Positions 1-9,992 of a stretch of 64,000 bases of DNA are shown here, piece by piece. The position numbers and the translations under genes were made by a program. Numbering within the stretch: position 1 is the stretch's first letter; the number at the start of each line of letters is the position of its first letter. Location of the stretch: assembly GCA_027924585.1 (NCBI GenBank), contig BSBM01000059.1, positions 3,224,001 through 3,288,000 on the forward strand, read 5' to 3'. The notes below the pieces were generated by a model, which did no database searches, had not been told where the DNA came from, and was given only the letters and a program-made list of their open reading frames with translations. This DNA is from Larix kaempferi (lineage: Eukaryota > Streptophyta > Pinopsida > Pinales > Pinaceae).

Positions 1-112
1 CACATTGCTAATGCCCGGTTATTGAGCATTTATTGACAGGATCTGCGGTAGAAATGGGATGCATTCATACTGGTGTTTATTCGTAATTTGACCTTCATAT
101 TGAGCCCACTTT

Positions 113-777
113 ATCTTTTTCGTGCTCTGGATGTAAAACTTGAAAAAGATTCCAAGCGCTTTCACACCTATCTCGTGCTTGTCAAACGCAAGTAAACGGT
201 GTCGAGTACGGTCGACTTTACTCATGCTTGTTAAACGATGAGGAAAGTATTATCCTGGTTGTGTTTTATTCTTTTTTCGGACCGGAATAATTTAAAATTT
301 ACGAAAAAGACCATAGGAGTCCATAGTTAAGCTCTTTTCAGACTCCTTAAAATTGAAAAGATTGCCAAGTGATCTTGACGCTTTCACACTTGTAAAAGTA
401 TTTGAAAGGTCGTCTATTCGGTGATAGGTTACCCCTTTTTCGGCCCGTCTAGACTATTTACGAGAAAGGTATACCTCAGTCAATCTCGGCTGGGAGAGTT
501 CTCTCGGGAATTGTTTTACACTTTTTCGGGATCGAGGGACTAAATTTTACGAAAAAGTACATATGGAGCTTCCTTTAAGTTTTTCAGGCTCTCTAAATAT
601 GAAAAACTACCGAGCTTTCCTTCCGTGGGCTCGTTAAAATATTAACATCGAAGGACCCGCTTTGGGATGAACCCCTCCTTTCTCAGGTTCGTAAAACATG
701 TGAGATTGGACTCATCCACAAGATGAGCTACACCGAGCATCTGTTATCCTCTTCAAGCTCGTAAAACAAGAAAGAGG
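113..777. repeat. Series of short hairpins with similar loops and different stems
   Basis: About ten imperfect inverted repeats follow one another every 30-70 bp. Arms seen: 113-121/142-150 (ATCTTTTTC, perfect), 215-225/238-248 (one mismatch), 273-279/302-308, 333-340/354-361 (TCTTTTCA, perfect), 381-386/403-408, 434-442/461-469 (one G-T), 520-528/550-558 (ACTTTTTCG, perfect), 578-586/600-608 (AGTTTTTCA, perfect), 676-685/701-710 (two mismatches), 711-716/722-727 and 748-753/772-777. Many loops share a core close to GCTCGTAAAAC (for example GCTTGTTAAACG at 226-237, GTTCGTAAAAC at 688-698, GCTCGTAAAAC at 757-767), while the stem sequence changes on both sides together. No coding potential is evident. 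The family is not recognised. Confidence 0.7.
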
Positions 778-780
778 TAC

Positions 781-2040
781 TCGTCCATCATGTCGGGGAA
801 ATATGGGGGAACAAGTCAAGTTTATCTATGGCAGCTTGTCAATCGTTACCTTTGAACATGGCATGTGTCCATCCCTTGTCTATATTTGGGTATCCATCTT
901 TCATTGGGTCATAGTCATCATTATGGGTCGTCTCCCTGGCCACGAGTTCACTCATCCGGTGTCTATCCTCTATTTATCAATAATCCCTGCTGCCAAATCT
1001 TGTTACATGCCGTTATATGTTCAAAGGGTTGCATTGTATCGAGTCATTCATTGTGTCAGGCCTCCGCTGTGTCAGTACATATTCCATTACTTCATCATCA
1101 TATGTGCCAATTTCGTGTCGATGATGTGGGAATCATCATGGCCCACCTTCGACGAGTCTATTCCTGTCGACACCAAATCACTATCCGGGAATTAGACTTA
1201 GAAATCAACCATTAGTACCTTGGTACCTGCATGCCTCAATGGCAGGTTTCCTCGTGTTTGACAGCAGGTTCACCTCATTGACCTCTGATCAAGCAATCTC
1301 TCGGATGCTCGACATCAACTCATTCATTCGCATTTCGTTGAGATGTACTATTGATACCTTGGGAATCATTGTCATTATTGGTGATCTCCCTCGCATTTGT
1401 TAACGGTCCACATCATTGACCGGTAATCAAATGGTTTCTTCCATGTTCGACTCCAACACATTGTAATCACATGGTAAAATTCGTATCTTTATGCGATCGG
1501 GTAGAAGACCTTGGGCGTATCACTGTATCTTTACTGCGTCCATGCTGCGATGGAGATGTCTCTTGTATTGTCACACAGATCCACTTATTGTATTGGTCGT
1601 GGCTGTGTCGTTATTGTCTCATGGATCTACGATTGTTCATAGTAGCCATGATCTGTCCACAGTTTACATTATCTCAGTACTCATGGATCTGCAATGTATT
1701 GGTCGGCAGCCATGCTTTGAGTCATTTGTTTCCGAGCATGGGAATGCCCGCCTCAGTGGTATATCTAACACTTTGTTTCTATTTCAGCTCCGTGTCGCTC
1801 TCCTCGATGCTATCTCTGCACATTATATTCGTAAAGTCTTTCGGCCATCAGTCCCTTCTGACCTCACACTTTAGGGGGCATCTATTATACCTCTATATTT
1901 CACAGTGTCGCATCCCCATCACAAAACAAGTTGACGACACTTTCCCTACTGTTTTAAACCATCCAGAAGAGACAGATGATGAGTCAACCTTGAAGGTGAA
2001 TCCACCCTGGCAAGTTTTGACCCACCTTGGAATTTATTTT
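781..2040. other. No supported gene; degenerate repeat-like sequence
   Basis: The stretch holds open frames of 130 codons (from 803) and 252 codons (from 1471), neither with a recognisable domain; the longer one runs through the CGCGG hairpins to 2229, which argues against coding. Around 1240-1465 two diverged copies of a roughly 155-bp segment can be seen (shared phrases near 'cattgacc' and 'tgttcgac'). Nothing else is supported. Confidence 0.4.
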
Positions 2041-2048
2041 TACACACT

Positions 2049-2154
2049 ACCGCGCCTTGCTATTTTCCCAAAACGCGGTACTAGACACTACCGCGTTCTG
2101 ATTTTTCCTCAAAGCGCGGCAGTGCCGCGTTCTGCAGACTTTGCAAAACGCGGT
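2049..2154. repeat. Three tandem CGCGG hairpins
   Basis: Three inverted repeats lie side by side: ACCGCG 2049-2054 with CGCGGT 2074-2079 (perfect), CCGCG 2091-2095 with CGCGG 2115-2119, and CCGCG 2125-2129 with CGCGG 2149-2153. Loops are 19 nt and rich in T, C and A. Neighbouring hairpins also combine at the second/third junction into CGCGGCAGTGCCGCG, a palindrome with a one-base centre. The CpG density stands out in an AT-rich, otherwise CpG-poor stretch. Confidence 0.7.
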
Positions 2155-2303
2155 ACCCTTTTAATAGCTTTTTCCCTTGGCTTGTGGGATTTTGGATTTT
2201 CGAAGATAATGGAAGATTGGGTTCCTTGATTCGATCTCAACTCATCTCCTTCGATTAGAAACCCTGATCCATTTATCTCTCCTTAGATCCACCCATCTCT
2301 CTT

Positions 2304-2332
2304 ATTGGTTAACCTCACCATTCACTATAAAA
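2304..2332 (+). promoter_or_regulatory. Pol II core promoter-like: inverted CCAAT plus TATAAAA
   Basis: TATAAAA lies at 2326-2332 in the context CACTATAAAAGAGAGG, and an inverted CCAAT box (ATTGG) at 2304-2308. The spacing and the purine-rich downstream sequence resemble plant LTR promoters of the Ty3/gypsy kind, but no LTR pair was found, so this may equally be a host or solo-LTR promoter. Confidence 0.45.
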
Positions 2333-2355
2333 GAGAGGCATGCCATTGGTAAGTG

Positions 2356-2700
2356 GGAGGACTCTTGAGAGCACCAAACTTATGGTCTTGCAGCATTGTG
2401 GAGATAGCTAGAGGAGAAGACACTTGGAGTTGGAGGATTGGCTTGGACATCAAGCACCTATTGTAAGTAATCTTCAAGTTGTAATGGAATAACTTGTCTT
2501 GTTTTCCCAAATCATTTGTGTTAATCTTGTTTTAATGATATGATTTGTATCTTTCATAGATTTAGATCCTAACTCATGTTTCAGGTTGCTAGAGAATAGT
2601 GCATACTTGTGTTTTGGTTCTATTTTAACAGGTTCACTTGTGAGGACTTGGAGCTTGGAGCAAATATCAAAAACAAGCGTTTGGATATAAGGTCAGTTAA
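2356..2700 (+). other. Possible noncoding leader exons with an intron
   Basis: Downstream of the TATA box a good donor (GTAAGT at 2463) and a pyrimidine-rich acceptor ending TTTCAG (2584) delimit a possible 122-bp intron, with a further donor-like AAG/GTCAGT near 2690. No long reading frame follows. This fits the untranslated leader of an old transcription unit or LTR element; it is inferred from splice-site shape only. Confidence 0.3.
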
Positions 2701-4240
2701 ACTCCTTCTATTCTCTTCAACATTTTTAGTACTGAGATGTTTGTTAGATATAGGGATTCAAGGTTGCATTTGTTTCGTTTTGTTCTTAGCCTAGAGTTAG
2801 TTTAAGTCTGCTTTAGTCTAAGGGAATTTTGACTTATCCGTAGGGCAGAATTCCACATAACAGGAAGTGATTATAAACATTAATTTCTTGCTACCCTAGG
2901 TCCATTTGACTCACTATTTAACCATCTCCTTGGGCAGTTTTACTTCAGCACTTCACTTCCATTTTATGGTAACTCCCTAGACTATTTCAGCCATACAATC
3001 ACTAAGCTAATCTTATTTTCTAATCATACTTGGTTGCTGGTCACTTATTACATCACCATTATTTCACTACTTGTGTCCATCAGTTGGTTGAATTTAGACT
3101 TAGGAGCTCACCTACACTCATCCCTTGTTTTCTTCTCTTATTCTTTTGGGATTTGGGTGTATTTTTGTCTCTCAACCATCACTAGTTGAGCAGGGTCTCC
3201 TCCTTGACTTGGCTAAGTGCCTCGTCTAAAGTGACAATAACCTTGTCCAGTGTGACTTCCGTTCATTGAGCGAAGGACTTGGCCATTGCTGGTTACACCT
3301 TCCTAGCTGTCCACCCTCTACCATCCCTGCTGGGACACCTTACTTCAACAGCTAGAGCTTGTTTGATAACAGAGCTCAGAGAACCAGTTTAGGGTTGAGG
3401 GCACACCACTCAACCATTCAGTGTATTTCAACAACGAAATCTATCTTCCCTAGTCACTATCAAGGTTGGATTATCCAGATTCAACATTACTACTATCATC
3501 AAGTATCATTCTTTAGCATTCTACAGGGTTCAAGCTATATACGAATCAAGGGAACTCACTATCCTTGCATGGGCGAATTGCACAAGTGAGCTATCTTCAT
3601 ATCTCATCACACAATGATCCTTTTGTCAGCATGTTGGCTTCATCCTTCCGAGAGCACCACTATTACCCTAATCCTGGAAAACGGGCTTCCTATTTTGATC
3701 CAGGAGCTAGTTATCAGCATCATCATTATTCAGAGGATGCCTTCTCCTACATGGGCGACTTTCCTTAAGGAGGCAGTTCGCGTTAGGTCTCAGACTTCAT
3801 GCATGGCCTGCATGCTTACTCCATATTGATCAGAGGGGCAATATAACCCTAGTAGCAGCTTCTGGAAGCATTCTAGCATCATTGGAGCAGTTATTATCCA
3901 CTTCTTCCTCTGAGGAGGGCACGTTTACCACGAGGGCGCATTAGTGGAGTGAGATCTTCTAATATCTCGTCCGATCCTTGGCACAATTTTTGCATGCTGG
4001 TCTCATATTGACGTATATCCACTACTTCATTTGATGGTACGTACATGCATCTTTTCTATCCCTATTTTATAGCATTTTTTATTATCTGGGTTATTTAGGG
4101 GTTGGAAAACCCATGCATGCTCATGCAAACATAGTTCAGTACATGCATTCATGTTTGCTTCAAGTATTGAGCCATAAAGACTACTAGCAAGCAACAAAAA
4201 CTCCATAAACAGACAGAACTATCCGTTGGCATATTACAAC
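2701..4240. other. No supported gene
   Basis: Only short open frames occur. One at 3565-3768 (+) encodes a His/Tyr-rich stretch (for example HHYYPNPGKRASYFDPG) that could be a decayed coding fragment, but I recognise no family. The remainder is unannotated intergenic sequence. Confidence 0.3.
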
Positions 4241-4242
4241 AA

Positions 4243-4260
4243 GTGACCAAAATAGGTCAC
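4243..4260. repeat. Perfect short palindrome GTGACC-6-GGTCAC
   Basis: GTGACC (4243-4248) and GGTCAC (4255-4260) flank a six-base centre. The same phrase recurs at 4416-4433 with its last base changed, so this is part of a duplicated local sequence. Confidence 0.6.
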
Positions 4261-4404
4261 TAGGACTAGAAAGTTCCATTGAATGAAATGAAGTATTTGG
4301 TCCAGTAATTTTGAACTAGTGAGAGATATGAAAGCATAACTAATGAGAGAGAGATATAAAGGCATGTACCAGAGTAAGAGAAAGAAAAGGAAAAAGACAT
4401 TATT

Positions 4405-4445
4405 AATGTCCACAAGTGACCAAAATAGGTCAATGGGAGTAGAAA
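4405..4445. repeat. Copy of a dispersed repeat (other copy near 16,530-16,575)
   Basis: The phrase from 'attaatgtccac' through 'gtcaatgggagta' recurs with small changes at about 16,532-16,573. The following sequence is less similar, so the limits of the repeat are uncertain. A 76-codon minus-strand frame at 4611-4841 lies next to it and could belong to an old retroelement, without a recognisable domain. Confidence 0.45.
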
Positions 4446-4830
4446 GTATAAGTCGTCACAATAGCAATGTGAGACAGCCAAATGCAACTCCTAGGCACAA
4501 AGAAACAGAAATAAAAATAGAGTACCAACAAGTAAACCCAGAAGTAAACACTGAAAAGGACTAAAGGTAGCTACTTCAATGTGTAACAGAGGGGGCATAG
4601 AAGAGAACCATTACTCTGAACCAGAAGTAAAAGTGGAGCTATTTCTCTTCTCGTTAATCACCATGAAGGTACCAGTGCAGAATTTATGAATGTCCTCTAG
4701 GCAATGGTTGGAACTCAGTGGACCAGGCTGGATAATCCTGGTGGGAACCCAAGCGCTACCACCAGGAGCTTTCCTCAAATATGAGACCGAAGAGATAAAT
4801 CTAGCAATTGGCCTTAGACTACTCCATCTA

Positions 4831-5122
4831 GTAATGGGCATCTAACTGCTATAATAATTTATTTACTCATCAATCTAAAGACAGAATAATGTCAAAAACT
4901 GCAAGTGACAGTCGAGAATTTTCTATAGAAAATGCCAAAATGACTCAAGTCAATGTAAAGTGTCAACCTAAAATGAGTAATGGGCATCTAACTGCTATAA
5001 TAATTTATTTACACATCAATTTAAAGACAGAATAATGTCAAAAACTGCAAGTGACAGTCGAGAATTTTCTACATAAAATGCCAAAATGACTCAAGTCAAT
5101 GTAAAGTGTCAACCTAAAATGA
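4831..5122. repeat. 146-bp tandem duplication (two copies)
   Basis: Copies lie at 4831-4976 and 4977-5122 and differ at only a few positions (for example tttactcatcaatc versus tttacacatcaattt, and ctatagaa versus ctacataa). The low divergence suggests a fairly recent event. Confidence 0.9.
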
Positions 5123-5249
5123 GTGGCTGCCAAAAAAGTGTGAAAATATGTTGAAAAGTAACTGCAGCTTAAGAAGCATTAATGGCTAAGTTACCAGGAT
5201 TCAGATACAAATACGGATCTGGCAAGTTTTTGAAAAGCCAAGATCGTAC

Positions 5250-5430
5250 AAATAATCTAAAAATATTTTTATAAAATTTTAAAAATAAAACCTCAATAAT
5301 ATATATATATATATATTATAAAATAAATAAATGATGGTTAATGTTTATAAATAATAACTAATCTAAATAAAAAAATATAAAGTTGGTATCTATATTATAA
5401 TTCCAATAATTTATGATATAACCATTTATA
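5250..5430. repeat. AT-rich low-complexity tract with (TA)n
   Basis: Nearly pure A/T including a (TA) run of about 20 bp near 5298-5317. No gene signal. Confidence 0.8.
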
Positions 5431-5851
5431 TGGCTTGTTGTTACTTATTTATAAAGTTAATTGTGCTGCCTTCAATTTGGAACACAAAAAAAAGGATTGT
5501 GCGAAGGTCTCAAGACAAATTTCTTTCTCCGAAAGCGCTTACAGCTGTCCTATGGGATTTTTGTTAGTTTTGTACCTAGGGAAGTGTTCCCCTAGTGACT
5601 ACTTGCCTAAGTCACTTAGAAGGGGGAAAAGTGACCCTCACATTAAAAACACTTTAATGAGACTTTATAAAATGAATTAAATAAAGTGATATTTTTGCTC
5701 TCATTCAATCGTGACCATTGGATTTGATCATTTGCTCACCATTGGATTAGAACCCATTTAGGGATTAGACAAAAAGCATGAGGGAGGCAAAACCCTATTC
5801 ACTTTTGCTGATTGAAGTGAGAAAACAAGAGAAAGCTGGAGAAGAGGAAGG

Positions 5852-6272
5852 GCACGATTTTCGAAGAAGCTTGCTGAGAGATTTTTGGTGGGCACGAATA
5901 TCGAGACATCCTTCTGTTATTACTGCACAGAAATCGAGGTGTACGGACTGCATTAACTGCTGGCACGAATTTCGAGACAGAGGTACGGCTGTTTATTGCT
6001 ACACAATTTTCGATGTGTACCGATTCCGTACCGTATGGATTTTTTGGGCACAGAAATCGAGGTCCGTACAGTCGTACGGACTGTACCTTTCTGCATTGAT
6101 TTCGAGACAGTTTTTCTGCACAGTTTTCAAGGTGGTTTGCTGCACTGTTTTCTAGAAATTTTGGCACAGTTTTCGAGGTGTTGTTAATGCATAGAAATCG
6201 AGGCAGAGTTGTGTACAAGATTCGTGAAGTTGTGGCACAGATTTCGAGACCGTGAGGCACAGAAATCGAGGC
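5852..6272. repeat. Array of a degenerate 16-bp motif centred on TCGA
   Basis: At least thirteen copies of a motif near GCACAGAAATCGAGGT occur at 5852, 5892, 5925, 5963, 6001, 6048, 6093, 6118, 6142, 6164, 6189, 6235 and 6257, with a worn copy at about 6212. GCAC and TCGAG are the best-kept parts; the middle four bases switch between GAAA, ATTT and TTTT forms. Spacing is 33-47 bp in the first half and a regular 22-25 bp in the second. The 153-codon minus-strand frame over this region (5799-6260) repeats the peptide PRFLC only because the DNA repeats. Confidence 0.75.
6062..6087. repeat. Overlapping palindromes
   Basis: GTCCGTAC/GTACGGAC (four-base centre) overlaps GTACAGTC/GACTGTAC within 26 bp, so two alternative hairpins compete for the same sequence. 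It sits between two copies of the TCGA motif. Confidence 0.7.
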
Positions 6273-6356
6273 TGAAATCTGGGTGTCTGTGGGTGGTCAG
6301 ATAAGTACATTTTGACTGTAATATTTGTACTGGAATATTCTGCTGTTGAAATAAAA

Positions 6357-6376
6357 CTCTCTCTCTCTCTCTCTCT
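6357..6376. repeat. (CT)10 microsatellite
   Basis: Ten uninterrupted CT units. Confidence 0.95.
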
Positions 6377-6578
6377 AACTGGTTTTCCCCGTGGGGGTTT
6401 TTCCAAGGCTCGATTTGGCCAAAAATCTCTGAGTCTATTTTTCATGTGTGAATGTTTTAAAATGTGTTTTCAGCCTGTTAGTAGCATTCTATTGTGTGTT
6501 TGATTGTTACAGAAAAATTTTATAAGTAACCTACAGCCTATGCATAACCGGTAGTAGTTGAAAACCACAAATTGTTAA

Positions 6579-7060
6579 CACAAACCAGCAGTCAATAAAG
6601 TGCAGAAAATTCTACAATTTTTTGATGGGGCGGAAAAGGATAGTCGATGCACTGCTAGCTGTGTGCTAAAGTTGAGCTCTGGTCACGACTTTCACCTGGT
6701 TTTTATGGCTGGACAAGGATCCAACACTAGAGCTGAACTCTTAGCCCAGTGGGGTTTATTGTGGTTTCCAAATAGCAGAGGCGTTACTTCTTTTCAGGTG
6801 TTTGGGGACTCCCAATGTATTGTGGATTGGCGCTTGGAAGAGCCACTTTACACTCTCTCAGCTTGGAGCATTGGATGGCTAAAATTAGAAGACTGATTTT
6901 GACTTTTGACCGGGTTTACTTCAATCATATTTATCGGGAAGCAAATGTGGTGGCGGATTCTCTCTCGAAGCAATCCCTAGGCAGTATGGACGGAAGGTTT
7001 TTTATAGAGGAATTCATGGATGGCAGCCTTATTCTTGCCGACTACCTTTCTCTTTTTTGA
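6579..7060 (+). pseudogene. RNase H domain remnant of a plant LINE-type retroelement, frameshifted
   Basis: Two overlapping frames (6579-6896, then 6815-7060) together cover a type I RNase H domain of the RVT_3 kind found at the C-terminus of plant LINE polyproteins. The four acidic catalytic positions all appear present: Asp in FDGA (codon at 6624), Glu in RAELLA (about 6735), Asp in FGDSQ (about 6807), and Asp in ANVVADSLSK (codon at 6956). The typical FxHIYREANVVAD block is clear. A frameshift between about 6850 and 6890 separates the third and fourth residues, and no reverse transcriptase is found upstream, so this is a 5'-truncated dead copy. A host RNase H-like gene fragment is possible but less likely given the poly(A) at 7277. 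Confidence 0.8.
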
Positions 7061-7286
7061 TTGAGGGTTTTAGCTATTTGGGTGTCTTAGATTGATGTAT
7101 TTTTGAAGTACTTTCTCATTCCGGTTATGGTCTTTTTGGAGGATGGAGCTATGGCCCTCTGTTTCTATTCAGCTTGTATGATTTATGTTTATGAAGAGAA
7201 GATCCTCACTTCTCAGATGTTAAGATGTATTTCTGTATACAACTTTAATCTAATATAAAGTTGGTTTTTTTCTGTGAAAAAAAAAA
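7061..7286 (+). mobile_element. LINE 3' UTR with terminal stem-loop and poly(A)
   Basis: The sequence after the RNase H frame has no coding potential and ends in ten A residues (7277-7286). A perfect 8-bp hairpin lies at 7240-7247/7256-7263 (CAACTTTA/TAAAGTTG), just upstream of the tail. Terminal hairpins of this kind are known in some plant L1-type elements, where the reverse transcriptase recognises the RNA end. No target-site duplication was identified. Confidence 0.6.
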
Positions 7287-7454
7287 GTTAAATGATATTA
7301 TTTACAAGTCACTTTATAATGTTAATTGATATTATTTACAAGTCACTTTATAAAGTTAATTGATATTATTTATAAGTCACTTTATAATGTTAATTGATAT
7401 TATTTAGAAGTCACTTTATAAAGTTAATTGATATTATTTACAAGTCACTTTATG
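7287..7454. repeat. 34-bp minisatellite, about five copies
   Basis: Units start at 7287, 7321, 7355, 7389 and 7423, with the consensus phrase TTGATATTATTTACAAGTC then ACTTTATAAAG. They differ by only one to three bases. The array begins at the base after the LINE poly(A). Confidence 0.9.
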
Positions 7455-8262
7455 TCAACAAACAAAATCTTATTAAAAACACTACCCCTTACCTTTACTT
7501 CATAACTTTTTAAGATGAGTACGATTAATATAAATACATCTTAACAAAATCGTGGGTCTAGCCCTATGGCTCATCATTCTAGTCGTGGGGTTTGAGGCCA
7601 CTGTAAGCATACACATATTATATACGCATTGGAGAGACCAGGTGACATGGCGTGTTGTACTAGTATGATACTCCATACATTTTTCTGGGTGAGAACATTT
7701 CATAATCTCAACAGATGAGTAGAATGCATATGTAACATGACCAATGAAGACGTCTAATGACCTAGTAGCTTGACACCGTTCTATTTATTGGTTACCTGCC
7801 TCCAAACTGATCATCATACCCATAGTAATGTAAAATCGTAAGAGTTGCACCTGAATTCTCCCGTTCAAGTGAAATACAATATCTAGTCATGTGTTTGGAT
7901 TTGACCGTGCTCAAATGCTATCACTGATAGATGATATTCTAACATGGAAGGACTGGGTATAATGCCCTAAGACCAAGCGGACGAGCGCTTTCGAGCTAAC
8001 CTTGTCGTTGTCTTCCAACTTGTTACCGCGCCATGGATTTCATCAGATTATTGATGGGGTCCACGAGCTTCGTCCAAAGCCGCAGGCTCCAAAAGCAACG
8101 GTACCCTCGAATAATGAAATCAACATTTGCAATTTTGATTGGAGCGGAATCCTGGAGGGATCCTAGGCGAATCCGGATCTGGATCCGTACCAAATCCGGG
8201 TATCCGTGTATCCACCACCCAAGGTGGACATATCCAGTAACACGGATCAATGGTCTTACTGA
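7455..8262. other. No supported gene
   Basis: No frame with recognisable content. Around 8150-8230 there is a run of GGATCCGGAT-like words on both strands that forms weak inverted repeats. Confidence 0.4.
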
Positions 8263-8361
8263 ATGGGATGAAAATAGCCAATTTCAAAAGCAACACACTA
8301 TGACCAAAATACAGTCATGTTGGCATTGAGTTGTGGACAAAACATTGATAGAATCCATTGA
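8263..8361. repeat. 98-bp dispersed repeat, copy 1
   Basis: Nearly identical to 14,476-14,573, from 'atgggatgaaaatagcc' to 'gaatccattga'. Differences are a T/C change and a one- or two-base indel near 'caaaacattg'. The flanks differ. Confidence 0.85.
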
Positions 8362-9685
8362 TGTTTGTAGCTCAGACCGGTATTTCCATGAGTTAGCGTC
8401 TTACTTATGGACATCGTCACTAATACCTCTCAGGAACTTTGGAAATTCACTTTATTAAATATAGTTAGTAAAGTGGATGTCTTTTTAAATTAATTGGGGT
8501 TAATTTGGAGAAATGAGTAAGTTTTGGGCATTAGTGATTTAAGGTAATTAAGTGAAACTCAACTATTGATCTCAAGTGAGTGAGATCTAATCTATTAAGG
8601 CACACATCTCACAAGAGAGAAACTCAAGCATTAAGTGGAAGAGAAGAAGGGCATTTTGATTTCCAGTCCCTTGGCCGAGAGAGAGAAAGCAGCAGTTCAG
8701 GAAGCAATAGGGCAGCCGTACCAGATCAGGCAGAGGCGACACTGTTCAGCAGAAGCAGGCCATACTGCCGTGCAGAATAACAGGGAAGTGGATTTTTCTA
8801 GGTTTTTGCTGAAATTTTCCAGGGAAGCTTTGCAGGTGAGGTTTGTCTTCTGAGGGGCAGAATTTTCCAGTTGTTACGTGGTACCAGTACAAGCGCACCT
8901 TAAGATATGTGCCCAAGGAAAGAGGATCATTTTTTTTTTGGACCATGAGGGGTGTTATCCAGCATTTTTTCAGTGGTGGTCATGGCCCGAGCCTTTCGTC
9001 CTTCTCTTAGGAGTATTATGGCTTAGTAGCATTTTTTACTGCCTCATTAAAGGGGTTGTAGCCCTAAGGTTGGTGTCCGGGGCTCCTAGGGGTGCGTCAC
9101 TGGGTCACATGACCCCCACCTGTTTCATTAATCCAGTGACATTTCTCTCAGTTGTGAGGCTCTTGCCTCTCTTCTTGGTCTCCTCAAGCACCCTCCTAGT
9201 CCTTTCGCAGCCTAGTGCCCTCTCTCCTTGGGCCTCTTCCAATAATGATGTCATCATCTCCACCAGGCCGTACTGTTTGTTTTAGGGGGGTGTTGAGGGA
9301 TTATCAGCACTGTTGGGGTTAGATGGGGCATGATGTCCCCCCCCTACTCCAACTTTCCGTTTGGATTATTTTGCTCATTTTTAGCTATTTTAGTCATTTT
9401 TTGGTAAACTCTAGGGAAAATGCCCAACGTTACCCACAGATTTGGTTATTTTATATTATTTTATGTTATAATTTTAAGTAGACATATTATAATTTCAAAT
9501 TAACATTTTAAAGGCACGTCGGCCTGGTTTTATTTAAAAAGTGAGTGTGAGATCATATAAATAACATCTCCTCACTTCATTTTCAAAACACAACTTATGG
9601 GACAAAACACTTATGCTACTATTTTACCCTAGAAGGGCTTTATGAAGCGATGCGATGTTATGAATAAAATAATAATAATAATCAA

Positions 9686-9687
<2 letters not shown>
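8362..9687. other. No supported gene
   Basis: A 135-codon frame (8878-9285) has no recognisable domain. Part of 8600-8870 resembles an untranslated leader (purine-rich, ending near a GTGAGG), but nothing specific can be claimed. Confidence 0.35.

Positions 9688-9729
<42 letters not shown>
9688..9729. repeat. (TA)21 microsatellite
   Basis: Forty-two bases of uninterrupted TA directly next to the left LTR. It may have replaced or obscured the target-site duplication. Confidence 0.95.
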
Positions 9730-9730
<1 letters not shown>

Positions 9731-9731
<1 letters not shown>

Positions 9732-9978
9732 GTAATGAGAAAATCTCATTTACTCGAACTTCCACTTCATAAATGACAAATAATCCATAAATACAAATTT
9801 ATATAAAAGATGATAAAATAAGATATGATATGAATTACAATTGAGGGCCTGTTATTTATATTTTGGCGAAATACCCTTTCACTAATAGTCATGTCTTTTC
9901 GGAAAGACGTTATTAATTATTATTATTATTATATATATGTTGATGCTTATTATTATTATTATTATTTTATTCATAACA
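9731..9978 (-). repeat. 3' LTR of the compact element
   Basis: It begins TG and ends CA. It matches the right LTR along its whole length at roughly nine bases in ten, differing mainly in the ATT microsatellite run. Confidence 0.85.
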
Positions 9979-9979
9979 T

Positions 9980-9992
9980 TGCCTTCCCTTTA
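9980..9992 (-). other. Polypurine tract
   Basis: On the minus strand AAAGGGAAGGCAA lies directly before the LTR start TGTTATGAAT, the expected place for plus-strand priming. Confidence 0.6.

Noticed and set aside
1471-2229. 252-codon plus-strand open frame
   Set aside because: No domain, crosses the CGCGG hairpin trio, Cys- and Leu-rich composition as expected from chance in this sequence; neighbouring frames are equally long.
5799-6260. 153-codon minus-strand frame with PRFLC repeats
   Set aside because: The peptide repeats follow directly from the 16-bp DNA motif; motif copies occur in other frames too and there is no sign of codon constraint.
8878-9285. 135-codon plus-strand frame with hydrophobic stretches
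   Set aside because: No homology recognised and no promoter or splice context; composition suggests chance.
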